Positions 21,767 through 31,256 are shown, counted from the first letter of the stretch. The stretch is 64,000 bases of DNA from Polyangiaceae bacterium (GCA_025353725.1 JANXOF010000012.1:124001-188000); one strand, 5' to 3'. The notes: a model not told the origin generated them from the sequence alone. Program-made: numbers and translations.

Positions 21767-23413
21767 TTAGGGCGCAAGCGCTGAGGACAACTGAGTCCTC
21801 AGCGCAGCCACGTTGGCAATCGTCAACGAGTCTCCCGCTAGGCCCTCGTGCACCCGCTGAAAGCCGAAGGTTTTGGCAACGGCAGGGACCATGGCTTTGG
21901 CGGTCGGACTGAGTGCCCCAAACTGTCGGTCTACTTGTTGGGAGAGCGCGCTCCACGCCATCGACATGCCTCCGCTGTCGTCGGCGACGCCCCACGCTAC
22001 GATAGTCATGAAGAGTTGATGGGCGACTTGGGTGGGGCTGAACGGAGTCCCGAACGCCTCGCGCTGCTTCGTGTCGCTTTCTCGAAAGCGCGTGGCGAGT
22101 GACTTGAGGAGCGTCGCGATCCATGGCTTCAGGGCCTGCATTTCGCGGTCAAGCGTGGCGGATGTGACAACGAGAACGGTCGTAGGCTCCGTCGCTACCA
22201 CCGTCGCAGTTCGCGGCCCCAACGTGAGGATGGCCATCTCACCGAACACAGCCCCAGGACCCACGGACATCAATATCTCAGGCCCGCTCGGCGTAGCTTT
22301 TTGGATGTCGCATCGCCCGGCGACAACAATGTAGGCGGCGTCGCCGCGATCGCCTTCGCGAACGATGGCCTCGCCGGCCTCAAAGGCTTTGCGAGGGAAG
22401 TCTCCGCCGCCTCGAATCATGCGAGTAAGGTCCTCCCGAAGCGCAGAAACACTTGGGTAGCGTTCACGAAGATCGCTTGCCATCGCGCGAAGGACGATGC
22501 GCTCCAGTTCGGGAGGAACATCGGCTTCCGGCGCGACTTCACGCGGGGGAGGGAACACTCCGGCAAGGGCGAGCTTCAGGGTCTCGGCGCGGTCAAGGCT
22601 CGCGTAGGGAGGGCGCCGCGCGAGGATTTCGTAGAGTAGCGAGCCGATCAGAAAAACGTCGGAGCGGACGTCCAGTGTTGCGCGTTCACCGCGCGCTTGC
22701 TCGGGCGACATGTAGCAAGGCGTCCCGAGTACCGCGTCGTCCGTGGCCGAACCGGGGTTCTGACGGGGCGTTGGCGTTTGCCCTCGGGCGAGAAGCGCTA
22801 GCGTTGGAGGATTAGGCGGAACGTCCGCGGCGCGCTCAGAGGCGAGCAGCCGCGCGATGCCCCAATCCATAAGGTAGACCTCACCAAACTCGCCGACCAT
22901 CACGTTGCTCGGTTTGACGTCGCAATGCAAAACACCACGGCTGTGAGCAAACGAGAGTGCGTCACAGACCTTTGTTACGATATCGAGTAGCGCGTAGAGG
23001 GTTGCGGTTTCGAGCGGCCCGCGCGGCAATTCGCGAAGGAGGTCCGCAAGCGTCCCGCCCTCGACCCATTTCATAGCGAAGTAAAGGTCGTCCGAATCGC
23101 GCTCTCCGACGTCGTAAATGGGAACGATATGTGGATGATCGAGAAGGCCGGTCAGCCGAGCCTCGCGAAGAAACATACGCACTGCGCTCTCGCTCGCGCG
23201 AAGGTGCGGGTGGAGCGTCTTCAGTGCGACGCGTCGGTCGAGCGCGCGATCGAACGCGAGATCAATCGCTCCCATCCCTCCGGAGTTTGCGCGCGCGAAG
23301 ACGCCAAGTCTTTCAGACGGCGAACGGCGCACTTCGGCAAGTACGTCAGCTACCGAGGATTCCGTCGCGACGATGACGTCGCGCGGACCCGACGGCGTGA
23401 AACGAGCGCTCAC
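21767..23413 (-). CDS. Ser/Thr protein kinase with C-terminal cyclic-nucleotide-binding domain
   Basis: 548 residues from a GTG 4 nt after the ABC-F stop; a longer start inside the ABC-F gene is open but unlikely. Kinase domain about 36-335: glycine loop ANSGGMGAID, VALK with the ATP Lys, catalytic loop HCDVKPSN where the usual HRD Arg is Cys, and DWG in place of DFG. The APE motif reads SPEQ. From about 340 to 425 there is a cNMP-binding/CAP-ED fold (VREGDRGDAAYIVVAGRCDI, GAVFGEMAIL). The C-terminus is a helical tail. Cyclic nucleotide could gate the kinase; the ligand and substrates are unknown. Operon with the ABC-F gene. Confidence 0.88.
   Translation of the reverse strand: MSARFTPSGPRDVIVATESSVADVLAEVRRSPSERLGVFARANSGGMGAIDLAFDRALDRRVALKTLHPHLRASESAVRMFLREARLTGLLDHPHIVPIYDVGERDSDDLYFAMKWVEGGTLADLLRELPRGPLETATLYALLDIVTKVCDALSFAHSRGVLHCDVKPSNVMVGEFGEVYLMDWGIARLLASERAADVPPNPPTLALLARGQTPTPRQNPGSATDDAVLGTPCYMSPEQARGERATLDVRSDVFLIGSLLYEILARRPPYASLDRAETLKLALAGVFPPPREVAPEADVPPELERIVLRAMASDLRERYPSVSALREDLTRMIRGGGDFPRKAFEAGEAIVREGDRGDAAYIVVAGRCDIQKATPSGPEILMSVGPGAVFGEMAILTLGPRTATVVATEPTTVLVVTSATLDREMQALKPWIATLLKSLATRFRESDTKQREAFGTPFSPTQVAHQLFMTIVAWGVADDSGGMSMAWSALSQQVDRQFGALSPTAKAMVPAVAKTFGFQRVHEGLAGDSLTIANVAALRTQLSSALAP
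21781..21802. terminator. possible bidirectional terminator hairpin
   Basis: Perfect 8-bp inverted repeat (CTGAGGAC / GTCCTCAG) with a 6-nt loop, 18 nt after the enolase stop and inside the last codons of the converging kinase gene. No T-run follows, so intrinsic termination is uncertain. Confidence 0.35.
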
Positions 23414-23417
23414 GCAC

Positions 23418-25124
23418 TCAACCCTTCTTCGCGGACTGTCGGCCCTTTCGCTCGAGGAACTCTTCGTAGTTGCCGCCGAAGTCATCAATCTCCGCGCCGA
23501 GGTCGCCTTCGCGCGTGCGCAGCTCGACTACGCGCGTCGCGAGTTCGGAGACCACGTGTCGGTCGTGGCTGACGAACACGATGGTGCCCGTGAAGCTCTT
23601 CAAGCCGTCGAGTAGGCCCTCGATGGACTCGATGTCGAGGTGGTTGGTCGGCTCGTCGAGGACAAGTACGTTGTGCTTGAGCACGAGAAGCTTCGCGAGG
23701 AGCAAGCGCGCGCACTCGCCGCCTGACATCGTCGCGGCCGCCTTCAGGCCCGCCTCTCCGCTAAACAGCAATCGACCCAGAATTCCGCGAATGTGTTCTT
23801 GCGGCGCGAGGGTGTCCCACTGGTAGAGCCACTGGAACGCGTTCATGCCGGACGCCGAGCGGTTGAGCGCCTCATGCGCGTCTTGGGTAAAGTACCCGAC
23901 GGACGTGTCGTGGCCCCAACGAATCTCGCCCGCGTCGGCTTGAACCGTATCGAGCTTCGTATCGTTATCGAGGCCGCCGAACGCGCCCACGATGAGCTTG
24001 AGCAACGTCGATTTTCCGGCTCCGTTTGGCCCCGTCACGGCAATCTTGTCGCCGCGGTTTACATGTAGACTCGCGCCCTTGTAGACCACGGTGACTTTGC
24101 CGTGTTCGTCCGTGAAGGCCTTCGAGGCGTTCTCCATCCGAACGACGTCGCGACCGCTAGGTTTGTCAAACTCGAACTTGATAAACGGACGAACGAGACT
24201 TGAACGTTTTGGGCCCCTTGCCTCGATATCGTCTTTGAGCTTGTCGATCTGTTTCACGCGCGACTGCGCCTGCTTGCTCTTTGACGCGTGAGAGCCGAAG
24301 CGCTGCACGAACTCTTGAAGCTCGGCGACCTTCTTTTTTGCGCTTGCGGCCTGCGATGCCGCGCGCTGGTTGTTTTCGTACTTCGCGTCGACGAAGTCCT
24401 CGTAGTTGCCCGTGTAAACCGTAATCGTCTGGTAGTCGACGTCGGCAATGTGCGTGGCGACCGAGTTGAGAAAGTGACGGTCGTGGCTGACGACGACAAG
24501 CGTGCCTTTGAACTCGTTGATGAGAAAGTGCTCGAGCCATCGGATCGATTCAAGGTCGAGGTGGTTCGTAGGCTCGTCGAGGAGCAGGACGTCGGGCCGC
24601 CCGTAGAGCACTTGCGCGATGAGAACGCGCAGCTTGTAGCCGCCGCTCAGCGCGTTCATCTTCGACTCGTGCTTGTCAGCCGGGATGCCGAGACCGACGA
24701 GAAGCTCTGCCGCGTCACCCTCCGCGGTGTAACCGTCTTCTTCGCCAATGGTCCCCTCGAGCTCACCGAGCCGAACGCCAACCTCGTCGGTTACCTCGGC
24801 GAGGAGCAGGCGCTCCTTCTCGGCCATCGCGCTCCACAGGGCTTTTTTGCCCATGATGACCGTGTCGAGAATCCGCTCCTGCTCGTACTCGAAGTGGTTC
24901 TGACGAAGCACTCCGAGGCGCAAATTGCCTGGGATCGTGATAGCGCCGGTGTCCGTATCTTCGTTGCCCTCGAGCATCTTGAGGAGCGTGCTTTTGCCGG
25001 CCCCGTTCGCGCCGGTCAGACCGTACCGCTTGCCCGGGTCGAATTGCATCGACACGTTTTCGAACAGAATTTTCGGGCCGAACCGCTTGGTTACCTTATC
25101 GAGGACGATCACGCGGCCGTGCAT
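23418..25124 (-). CDS. ABC-F family ATPase (YbiT/EttA-like)
   Basis: 568 residues with two ABC cassettes and no membrane segment. Walker A motifs: GANGAGKST near residue 38 and GPNGAGKST in the second half. Signatures LSGGYKLRVLIAQ and MSGGECARLLLAK; both Walker B motifs end LLLDEPTNHLD / LVLDEPTNHLD. The linker between cassettes (KYENNQRAASQAASAKKKVAELQEFV) is the charged P-site-type helix pair of ABC-F proteins, which act on ribosomes as translation factors or antibiotic-protection proteins. First gene of an operon with the downstream kinase. Confidence 0.93.
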   Translation of the reverse strand: MHGRVIVLDKVTKRFGPKILFENVSMQFDPGKRYGLTGANGAGKSTLLKMLEGNEDTDTGAITIPGNLRLGVLRQNHFEYEQERILDTVIMGKKALWSAMAEKERLLLAEVTDEVGVRLGELEGTIGEEDGYTAEGDAAELLVGLGIPADKHESKMNALSGGYKLRVLIAQVLYGRPDVLLLDEPTNHLDLESIRWLEHFLINEFKGTLVVVSHDRHFLNSVATHIADVDYQTITVYTGNYEDFVDAKYENNQRAASQAASAKKKVAELQEFVQRFGSHASKSKQAQSRVKQIDKLKDDIEARGPKRSSLVRPFIKFEFDKPSGRDVVRMENASKAFTDEHGKVTVVYKGASLHVNRGDKIAVTGPNGAGKSTLLKLIVGAFGGLDNDTKLDTVQADAGEIRWGHDTSVGYFTQDAHEALNRSASGMNAFQWLYQWDTLAPQEHIRGILGRLLFSGEAGLKAAATMSGGECARLLLAKLLVLKHNVLVLDEPTNHLDIESIEGLLDGLKSFTGTIVFVSHDRHVVSELATRVVELRTREGDLGAEIDDFGGNYEEFLERKGRQSAKKG

Positions 25125-25245
25125 AGCACGCGGTCACCGAAGCGGCAGACGGATCGCGCCTTTTGAAACGGCCGCCCGTCAGTCGACGAGCCAGCCCCTC
25201 GTGAAGGTTCAGAAGAGTCGAGAAAGCCTCATGCGAGCCGCTGTT

Positions 25246-26115
25246 CTACCTCCCGCAATCAAGCGTCGGGCACCGCGGCACTGGAGACGTCACGAGTGGC
25301 TCACGTATCCGACCTTTTGCCTGGCGGCAGGCACCCGAAAGGCCTTGCAAGTTTGTACTTGGCTGAACCTCGACGACCGCGCGACTGTCCGTCATCTTAA
25401 ACTTTGAAGCTTCCGTCTGGTGAATCGCGATCGAGTCCGAATCAATGTTAAAAGGTGTTCCAGACAGAAACTTGTCTCCCAAGCGAGTAAGTCCTTCACC
25501 AATTTCGGAGCGCCCATTACCCGACGGCTTTGGGTCGAAGTCCCAGTAGTCCGAGAAGGTCCCCGTTCCCGTAAAAAGGTAGCGTCCGTCGCGGCAGACT
25601 TTAAACCCACCTTGATAAGCTACCCAAAAATTGCCGAGCGTGGCTCCCGCGGTCGCATAAGCAAGTGCCTTTCCGGCGATAGCCGTTTCAAACTGCACTC
25701 CGCCTTTAGCCAACGAAGTGCGCGCGGTATTCATCGCAGAGGCGAATTCAGGACTTGTCGAAATATCAAACGTCGGGTGAATGTCCGCCATACCCTTCTT
25801 GGTGAGGTGCACCTTCGTGCCTGAGCAAGACAGATAGTTCCGCACGAGCAACTTCGCGACCGGATTCTCGAAACATGTCGACCAGAATGCGAGCTGCCCG
25901 AGAAGTACCGTTCCTGTTATCGGGTCTACGTAAGTCTTGTTGGGGCACACTTGAATGATTTTGCCCGCGACAAGCACGGGACACACGCTCGCAGGCACTT
26001 CGTCCGAAGCCTCGCTCCCGACGAGCTCACGCGACGCGTCTCCGCAGGCTTCGCTCGTTGAGTCACCCGAGCACGCCGAAAGCGCAGAGGAGGCGCCGAC
26101 GAGTGCTTTTTCCAT
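25246..26115 (-). CDS. putative lipoprotein of unknown function
   Basis: 289 residues from an ATG at 26115 with GGGGG immediately upstream; an in-frame TTG at 26133 is an alternative. A very short hydrophobic leader (MEKALVGASSALSAC) could end in a lipobox, but 15 residues is short for export. The body has several Cys (SVCPVLVAGKIIQVCP, STCFEN, YLSCSG) and a conserved-looking C-terminal segment SDYWDFDPKPSGNGRSE followed by LTRLGDKFLSGTPFNIDSDS. I do not recognise the fold. Base composition is lower in GC than the flanks, and its 5' end overlaps the upstream lipoprotein ORF in another frame. Confidence 0.6.
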   Translation of the reverse strand: MEKALVGASSALSACSGDSTSEACGDASRELVGSEASDEVPASVCPVLVAGKIIQVCPNKTYVDPITGTVLLGQLAFWSTCFENPVAKLLVRNYLSCSGTKVHLTKKGMADIHPTFDISTSPEFASAMNTARTSLAKGGVQFETAIAGKALAYATAGATLGNFWVAYQGGFKVCRDGRYLFTGTGTFSDYWDFDPKPSGNGRSEIGEGLTRLGDKFLSGTPFNIDSDSIAIHQTEASKFKMTDSRAVVEVQPSTNLQGLSGACRQAKGRIREPLVTSPVPRCPTLDCGR

Positions 26116-26707
26116 TCCCCCACATTGCAGCAAGGCTCGCGGCTCGTCGCCGAGGAGCGAGGAGCGAGGAGCCTCCCGGGTTGAGTAAGCTCGTTCGGAT
26201 ACGAACGTTCGTTGCCTTTGTTGGTGTCGAATCTGCTCCTTCTGTGGAAGGTAGCTTATCCGAGCCCCGCAGGTCGTTGGTGCTAGTGGAGAGCGCTAGA
26301 GCGATGTCATCCAATGACCCTTCAGGTCGGTCTATAAGGCCAGCCTCGCTCCACGCGAGATGCGCAACCTTTGGCACTCGAACGTCAACAGCGAACGAGC
26401 GCGCGGTTGTGTCAACCGAACTACGCGTGATGTCGGCTTGCCATAAAAGCTCGCCTCCCGCGGCTACACCTTCCCATTGTGTCACCGTATCATTGATAGC
26501 CGACGATTTCCATGTCACCACCCCAAGTGACGCTGCTGTTTCGGCGGAGGCGGACCATTCGATGGTCGTTGTTGGCAAATTCTCCGGCGTGCTGCTCCTG
26601 CAGCCGGCCGCGACCAAGACAGACGCGAGAATGGCGAAGCTCACCGCGTAGGAGAGATTCTTACCTTCCGTAACTCGCTTTTCACTCGGCTGCTGTTCGA
26701 TAGGCAA
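26063..26707 (-). CDS. lipoprotein ORF, possibly frameshifted at its 3' end
   Basis: 214 residues from a TTG at 26707 with GGAGG 6-8 nt upstream. Signal segment YAVSFAILASVLVAAGC carries a canonical lipobox. Residues 36-150 look like a genuine beta-rich exported domain, but the last 50 residues (SLLAPRRRAASLAAMWGNGKS) are Arg-rich and resemble out-of-frame sequence. The next ORF begins in another frame inside this tail. Either two overlapping genes or one gene broken by a frameshift fits. No family recognised. Confidence 0.55.
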   Translation of the reverse strand: MPIEQQPSEKRVTEGKNLSYAVSFAILASVLVAAGCRSSTPENLPTTTIEWSASAETAASLGVVTWKSSAINDTVTQWEGVAAGGELLWQADITRSSVDTTARSFAVDVRVPKVAHLAWSEAGLIDRPEGSLDDIALALSTSTNDLRGSDKLPSTEGADSTPTKATNVRIRTSLLNPGGSSLLAPRRRAASLAAMWGNGKSTRRRLLCAFGVLG

Positions 26708-26931
26708 CGTAATCCTCCGTTGGAGCTGTTTTTACCGGCGACCGAGATGCGAGCGTTGAGCCAGTGCCTACCGGTCCGCTAAGTCGGACAAGGCGGCGTG
26801 GCTCGGTATCGAATTCGGCCTCCTTTATAGATAAAACGTAGTCAAGAATGCGCGATGTGGTGCGTTGAGTCACGGAACTGCGATGGATCGAACGATCCGG
26901 TCGCGCTCAGTCGCGCTCAGTCGATTCCACG

Positions 26932-28335
26932 TTAGCGGCGGCGGGCCCGCGCTCGGATCATGCGCATGTAGCGCTCGCCAATGCCTGAAGCTGCGGCGGC
27001 CCGCGCGACGTCACCGCCGTAGACCTCGAGCAGGTGAGCTACAAACCTCCGCTCGAATTCACGAAGCACCAGGTCTCGCGCCTCAGCGAGCGGCAGGCTC
27101 TTCGAGATGACTTGGTCGATGTAACCCACGCTCGCGACTTCATTCGTTTGCGTCATCGTGAGCGGAGCTGGGACCCGCGCGCGCATTTCGCTGTAGGAGT
27201 CGTTCAACTCGCCAAGGGCGGCTAGGCGTGCAACGGTATTCGCGAGTTCGCGAACGTTGCCGGGCCAGGCATGCGCGAGGAACCGCTCGAGAATGGGTTC
27301 GGGAAAGAGGGCGGGATCGCCGCCGTAGAGCGACCAAAAATGCCGAGCGAGGGGCTCGATGTCTTCCCGTCGTTCTCGGAGCGGCGGTAGCGCTACGCGC
27401 GCGACCGCAAGGCGAAAGAAAAGGTCGTCGCGAAACCGACCGGCCTGTACCTCTACGTCGAGGTCGCGACGTGTCGCGGCGATGACGCGCACGTCGACTT
27501 TCTCCCAGCGACTACCGCCAAGACGACGCACCTCCGACTTCTGAATCGCGCGCAGGAGCTTCGCTTGAAGGGATAATTCGAGATCGCCGATCTCGTCGAT
27601 GAGCAGCGTGCCGCCGTTCGCTTCTTCGAAGACTCCCTCTTTCGAGGTCGCAGCTCCCGTGAACGCACCGCGCTCGTGGCCGAAAAGCGCGGCCTCGATG
27701 AGCGAACCCGGTACGGCCGTACAATCGAAAACCACGAATGGGCCCGCCGAACGCCGGCTCGCTCCGTGAATGGCTTCGGCAAAAACCTCCTTGCCCGTAC
27801 CTGTCGCACCCTCGATGACCAGTGGAACGTCCGACTGCGCCAGGCGATGACAAATTGGGTAAAGCCGCTGCATGGATAAGCTTTGACCGAGCACGGGCCC
27901 GAAGCTTGTGTCGCTCGAAACGGCGAACGGCTTCGACGTCGCCTCCATCTCGACGTTGACGACGGTTGAGCCCACCTCAATCTGTTCGCCCCCTCTAAGT
28001 AGCGCCTCAACCACCTGCGTCCCGTTCACAAACGTACCGTTCCGCGAGCCAAGGTCTCGTACGCGAAGCATCGGGCCGACGACCTCGACGCTCGCGTGCC
28101 TTCGTGACACCTCGCTATCACTGAGGCGCATGGCGCAAGCTTCGCTCGTACCCAGCAGGGCAGGGCACGCCGCGCTTCCGTCGATGTTGAAAAGCGCCCC
28201 CGCTTCGGGACCACGGGCGATCGTCAAACGGAAGGCTGCGGCTTCGGCTCGGTGCGTCTCAGGGCGACGCGGCTCCGGGCGCAACCTCGTGAGCTCGCTG
28301 TAGGAATCGTATTTTTTTCGAGCAGGTTTATCCAT
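26932..28335 (-). CDS. FHA-domain sigma-54 enhancer-binding regulator
   Basis: 467 residues from ATG 28335. An N-terminal FHA domain (about 33-130, with SRRHASVEV and DLGSRNGTFVNG) binds phosphothreonine peptides. The AAA+ domain has Walker A GATGTGKE, the sigma-54 contact loop GAFTGA, Walker B LLIDEIGDL, and FRDDLFFRL / WPGNVREL as in NtrC-type activators. A Fis-type helix-turn-helix forms the last 50 residues (DVARAAAASGIGERYMRMIRAR). It would activate sigma-54 promoters in response to Ser/Thr phosphorylation. Placed divergently to the Tad operon, with a small exported-protein gene upstream in the same transcript; control of the Tad genes is inference. Confidence 0.9.
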   Translation of the reverse strand: MDKPARKKYDSYSELTRLRPEPRRPETHRAEAAAFRLTIARGPEAGALFNIDGSAACPALLGTSEACAMRLSDSEVSRRHASVEVVGPMLRVRDLGSRNGTFVNGTQVVEALLRGGEQIEVGSTVVNVEMEATSKPFAVSSDTSFGPVLGQSLSMQRLYPICHRLAQSDVPLVIEGATGTGKEVFAEAIHGASRRSAGPFVVFDCTAVPGSLIEAALFGHERGAFTGAATSKEGVFEEANGGTLLIDEIGDLELSLQAKLLRAIQKSEVRRLGGSRWEKVDVRVIAATRRDLDVEVQAGRFRDDLFFRLAVARVALPPLRERREDIEPLARHFWSLYGGDPALFPEPILERFLAHAWPGNVRELANTVARLAALGELNDSYSEMRARVPAPLTMTQTNEVASVGYIDQVISKSLPLAEARDLVLREFERRFVAHLLEVYGGDVARAAAASGIGERYMRMIRARARRR

Positions 28336-28348
28336 GGTCAACGGCGGG

Positions 28349-29053
28349 TCAGAAGGTACTGATGGTCGGCGCGGGGGCGGCGCGAGGCGGGCGCTTCTTC
28401 GGGTCTTTGGTAAACGTCACCGCAAACACCTGGAGATCATCGTGCCCGGCCATCTCGAAGACGGACATGGGGTTTTGCGGGTGCGCCTTAGTGTATTCCT
28501 TTCCCTCGGTTTGAAGCGTGAGTTCGACACGCTCGTGGACATTCATTTCGAAGACCACATGGGCTGCACCAAACGCATCGGTGCGAGCGACTTCTTTATC
28601 GAGGTACATGACTGGCAGGTTGGGTCCGTTCTCCGCGCGGACGGCGACGACCAAGGAGTGCCTGAGCTTTACACAACGCACTTCGTACTCGGGCACTTTG
28701 GCTTTGGTCACGATGTCGAGACGTCGCACATCGAGCGCCTGCTCTGGTGAGCTATAAGCTGGCGGGCATCGCACCTGCAGCGAGAAGGACTCACCGTCTC
28801 GCCCTCGCACTTCGAGGTGCGCCACGCCCTGCCCGTCAGTCGTTGCGAGGAGGCTTGATCCAGAAAAAACCGAAGCTTCTGCGATGGGCTCGCCGGCATC
28901 GCTACGAACGCGAACGATGATCGGCGTCGGCGGTGAGGGAGGCGAAGGTGAGCAATGAGGCGCTAAGGTGAGCGCGCCTAAGAGGGTAAGCGAGCGTGCG
29001 GCGCGCTTCGACGATAGCGCCCGCGTCCACGCGCTACATTTGTCGCGCCACAT
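28349..29053 (-). CDS. exported protein with beta-sandwich (carboxypeptidase-regulatory-like) repeats
   Basis: 234 residues, ATG start. N-terminus has Arg/Lys then SLTLLGALTLAPHCSPSPP; the Cys after the hydrophobic run suggests lipidation although APHC is not a standard lipobox. The first repeat (IIVRVRSDAGEPIAEASVFSG, ATTDGQGVAHLEV) matches the carboxypeptidase-regulatory/Big-like fold; a second, weaker one follows (LDKEVARTDAFGAAHVVF). It is 13 nt ahead of the FHA/sigma-54 regulator, so the two are cotranscribed; perhaps an envelope input for the regulator or a pilus-associated protein. Confidence 0.7.
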   Translation of the reverse strand: MWRDKCSAWTRALSSKRAARSLTLLGALTLAPHCSPSPPSPPTPIIVRVRSDAGEPIAEASVFSGSSLLATTDGQGVAHLEVRGRDGESFSLQVRCPPAYSSPEQALDVRRLDIVTKAKVPEYEVRCVKLRHSLVVAVRAENGPNLPVMYLDKEVARTDAFGAAHVVFEMNVHERVELTLQTEGKEYTKAHPQNPMSVFEMAGHDDLQVFAVTFTKDPKKRPPRAAPAPTISTF

Positions 29054-29172
29054 CTTCTGGTAGGTTTACCATCTCTTTACGGCATGCGCGACGAAGCACT
29101 ACGACAGTCCTTCCTCGGCGCGGTGCGTGACGAGTTTCATGACACGTACGGCGTGTGGGTCGAGGCACTTCC

Positions 29173-29934
29173 ATGAAATTCCGAGCTGCGCTGATTGCTA
29201 TTCTTGTGGCAAGTGTAGGTAGTTTACTGCTTTGGGTTTACCTAAAGCGGTTCGAGGCGGAGGCTTCAGGCGGACCTCCCATTTTGGTTCTTATCGTATT
29301 GAAGACGCTCGAGCCGGGAAGCATTTTGAAAGACGAAGACATCGGCGAGCGACCCGTTCCTCAGGCGTACGTCGAGTCGCGAGCGGTGCGAGCGACAGAC
29401 CGCATGCGAATTGCAAACCTTCGCATCGCAGCGCCTCTCGAGGCGCAGCAAACGCTCATGTGGACGGATATTATCGTCGTCGCCAACGACCGTCGGGACC
29501 TGAGCGCGCTCGTGCAGCCGAGCATGCGAGCGACTACTGTTCACGCGGAGGGCAAGGCTGCGACGCTAGCTCGCCCAGGCGACCGCGTGGACGTGATTGC
29601 CACGTTCGCGCAGCCGGGCGCCGAGCACAGGACGGGCGTTGTTCTCATGCAAAATGTGCTTGTTTTGGGACGCGATCCGGGAACTGGGACCAATGGGTCC
29701 GCCGAGGGAGGAGATATGGCACTCAGTCTCTCGCTCCACAACGCGCAGCTGCTCGCCGTTGCCGCGGACAAGGGCAAGATTTCGATTGCGCTTCGCAGTC
29801 CCGACGACGTGAGAATCCAGGAGGGACTCGTCGACATCTCATCCGCGATTCTCGTCGAGGCCGAAAAGCGCGCGGCGGCACCGGTGCATAGCGGTCGCCG
29901 CGGTCCCGCGAAGATGGAGTCAGCGCCGCGATGA
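29173..29934 (+). CDS. cpaB: CpaB/RcpC-like Flp pilus assembly protein
   Basis: 253 residues from ATG 29173. One N-terminal membrane helix (RAALIAILVASVGSLLLWVYL), then a SAF domain (VLIVLKTLEPGSILKDEDIG) and the RcpC/CpaB segment VQPSMRATTVHAEGKAATLARPGDRVDVIATF, which is diagnostic. CpaB proteins sit in the periplasm next to the secretin in Tad pilus machines. First gene of an eight-gene plus-strand operon; it overlaps the secretin start (ATGA). Confidence 0.9.
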   Translation: MKFRAALIAILVASVGSLLLWVYLKRFEAEASGGPPILVLIVLKTLEPGSILKDEDIGERPVPQAYVESRAVRATDRMRIANLRIAAPLEAQQTLMWTDIIVVANDRRDLSALVQPSMRATTVHAEGKAATLARPGDRVDVIATFAQPGAEHRTGVVLMQNVLVLGRDPGTGTNGSAEGGDMALSLSLHNAQLLAVAADKGKISIALRSPDDVRIQEGLVDISSAILVEAEKRAAAPVHSGRRGPAKMESAPR

Positions 29935-31244
29935 AGCGCCTGCCTTTTGCGATAGTGGTCGCGACACTTGGCATCCAGGGGGCGCCGTCGCTCGCGCAAA
30001 CACGCCATTCGCCAGCGCCCGACGCCGCCGCGCCCGCGCGCGGGCCAACGCGAGCCTCAACCACGGATGTGAACCTTGTGGTCGGCGAGAACAAAACAAT
30101 CTCGGCGCAGGAGGTAACAAGCTACTCAGTGGGCGCGCCGGGCATCGTGGATGTCAAAGTCACGCCTGACATGTCGCAGTTCGTGTTCGTTGGGTTGCGT
30201 CCGGGTACGACGTCTATCCTGATGCTCAAGAAAAGTGGGCTCGAGGTTACGTATTCGGTAACCGTTTATGCCCGCGCCCCCAACGTGGTTGAGAGCGAGC
30301 TGGAGCAGCTACTCACGGGCTATACGGGCCTTCGTATCCGCAAAGTCGGCACGCGGTTTTTCGTCGAGGGCGGAGTCAGTACAGAGGCCGATGCAAAACG
30401 CGTGCAACTCATCGCAGGGCTCTATCCAGGGCAAGTTGAATCCCTCGTTGTCGTTGGCTCCGTCGGGGTCGAACACACGATCAACGTGCGCGTCGACTTC
30501 TACTTCGTTCAGTATGATAAGACCTCGAACTACGGTGTTGGAATCTCCTGGCCGAGTCGCATTGGGCCGGCCGCGCTTGCTCTTTCTCATGACTTCACCG
30601 CGAACGTGAATACGGCCTCCGGCTCGCTGAGTCAGCCTCTCCCCTCGCTCGACTTTGCGGCGACCCGAGGGTGGGCAAAGGTCCTCAAACATTCGACGGT
30701 AATCACGACCAGCGGGTCCGAGGCCACGTTCGACAACGGTGGAGAACAGAACTTTGCGGTCGCTTCAGGCCTCACGAGCAGCGTTCAGTCTATCAAATAC
30801 GGAACAAACGTCGTGGTGCTACCGCGCTACGATGCGTCGACGCGCGCCCTCGAAGTGAAGGTGCAAGCCAACGTGAGCGATCTTACGGCTCCCGCTGGAA
30901 CAACTTCACTCCCGGGGCGGAAGACGTCGCTTGTCTCGACGTTCGTGCACCTCAAGCTCGGCGAATCAATCGTCTTGTCAGGCATACGCTCCACCTCCGA
31001 GACACACTCTGTAACGGGTGTTCCGGGCCTGAGTGCTATTCCGATTCTAGGCCTACTTTTCGGAGGACATACAAATAGTGATACCGAAATTGAGGGCGCT
31101 GTGTTTATTATTCCAAGTATTGTCGAATCGGTCCCGCGGCGCGCCTACAATATTATCGAAGCGGCGTTGAAGGAATACGAACAGTTTAGTGGAAAGATAG
31201 AAGGCGTAGAGGCGTACCCGCACGCGCCTCCGGCGTACCGCTGA
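29931..31244 (+). CDS. cpaC: CpaC/RcpA-like secretin of a Tad system
   Basis: 437 residues with a signal peptide (LPFAIVVATLGIQGAPSLAQ). The N-terminal domain has the pilus/secretin motif (VNLVVGENKTISAQEV, VTPDMSQFVFVGLRPGTTSILML), a BON-like segment follows (TEADAKRVQLIAGLYPGQVESL), and the C-terminal secretin core ends with VPGLSAIPILGLLF. It forms the outer-membrane pore for the Flp pilus. Starts within the cpaB stop (ATGA). Confidence 0.92.
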   Translation: MKRLPFAIVVATLGIQGAPSLAQTRHSPAPDAAAPARGPTRASTTDVNLVVGENKTISAQEVTSYSVGAPGIVDVKVTPDMSQFVFVGLRPGTTSILMLKKSGLEVTYSVTVYARAPNVVESELEQLLTGYTGLRIRKVGTRFFVEGGVSTEADAKRVQLIAGLYPGQVESLVVVGSVGVEHTINVRVDFYFVQYDKTSNYGVGISWPSRIGPAALALSHDFTANVNTASGSLSQPLPSLDFAATRGWAKVLKHSTVITTSGSEATFDNGGEQNFAVASGLTSSVQSIKYGTNVVVLPRYDASTRALEVKVQANVSDLTAPAGTTSLPGRKTSLVSTFVHLKLGESIVLSGIRSTSETHSVTGVPGLSAIPILGLLFGGHTNSDTEIEGAVFIIPSIVESVPRRAYNIIEAALKEYEQFSGKIEGVEAYPHAPPAYR

Positions 31245-31256
31245 ACGCGAGGTATC

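Noticed and set aside
24288-25166. 292-residue plus-strand ORF
   Set aside because: Antisense to the ABC-F gene and lacks any recognisable domain.
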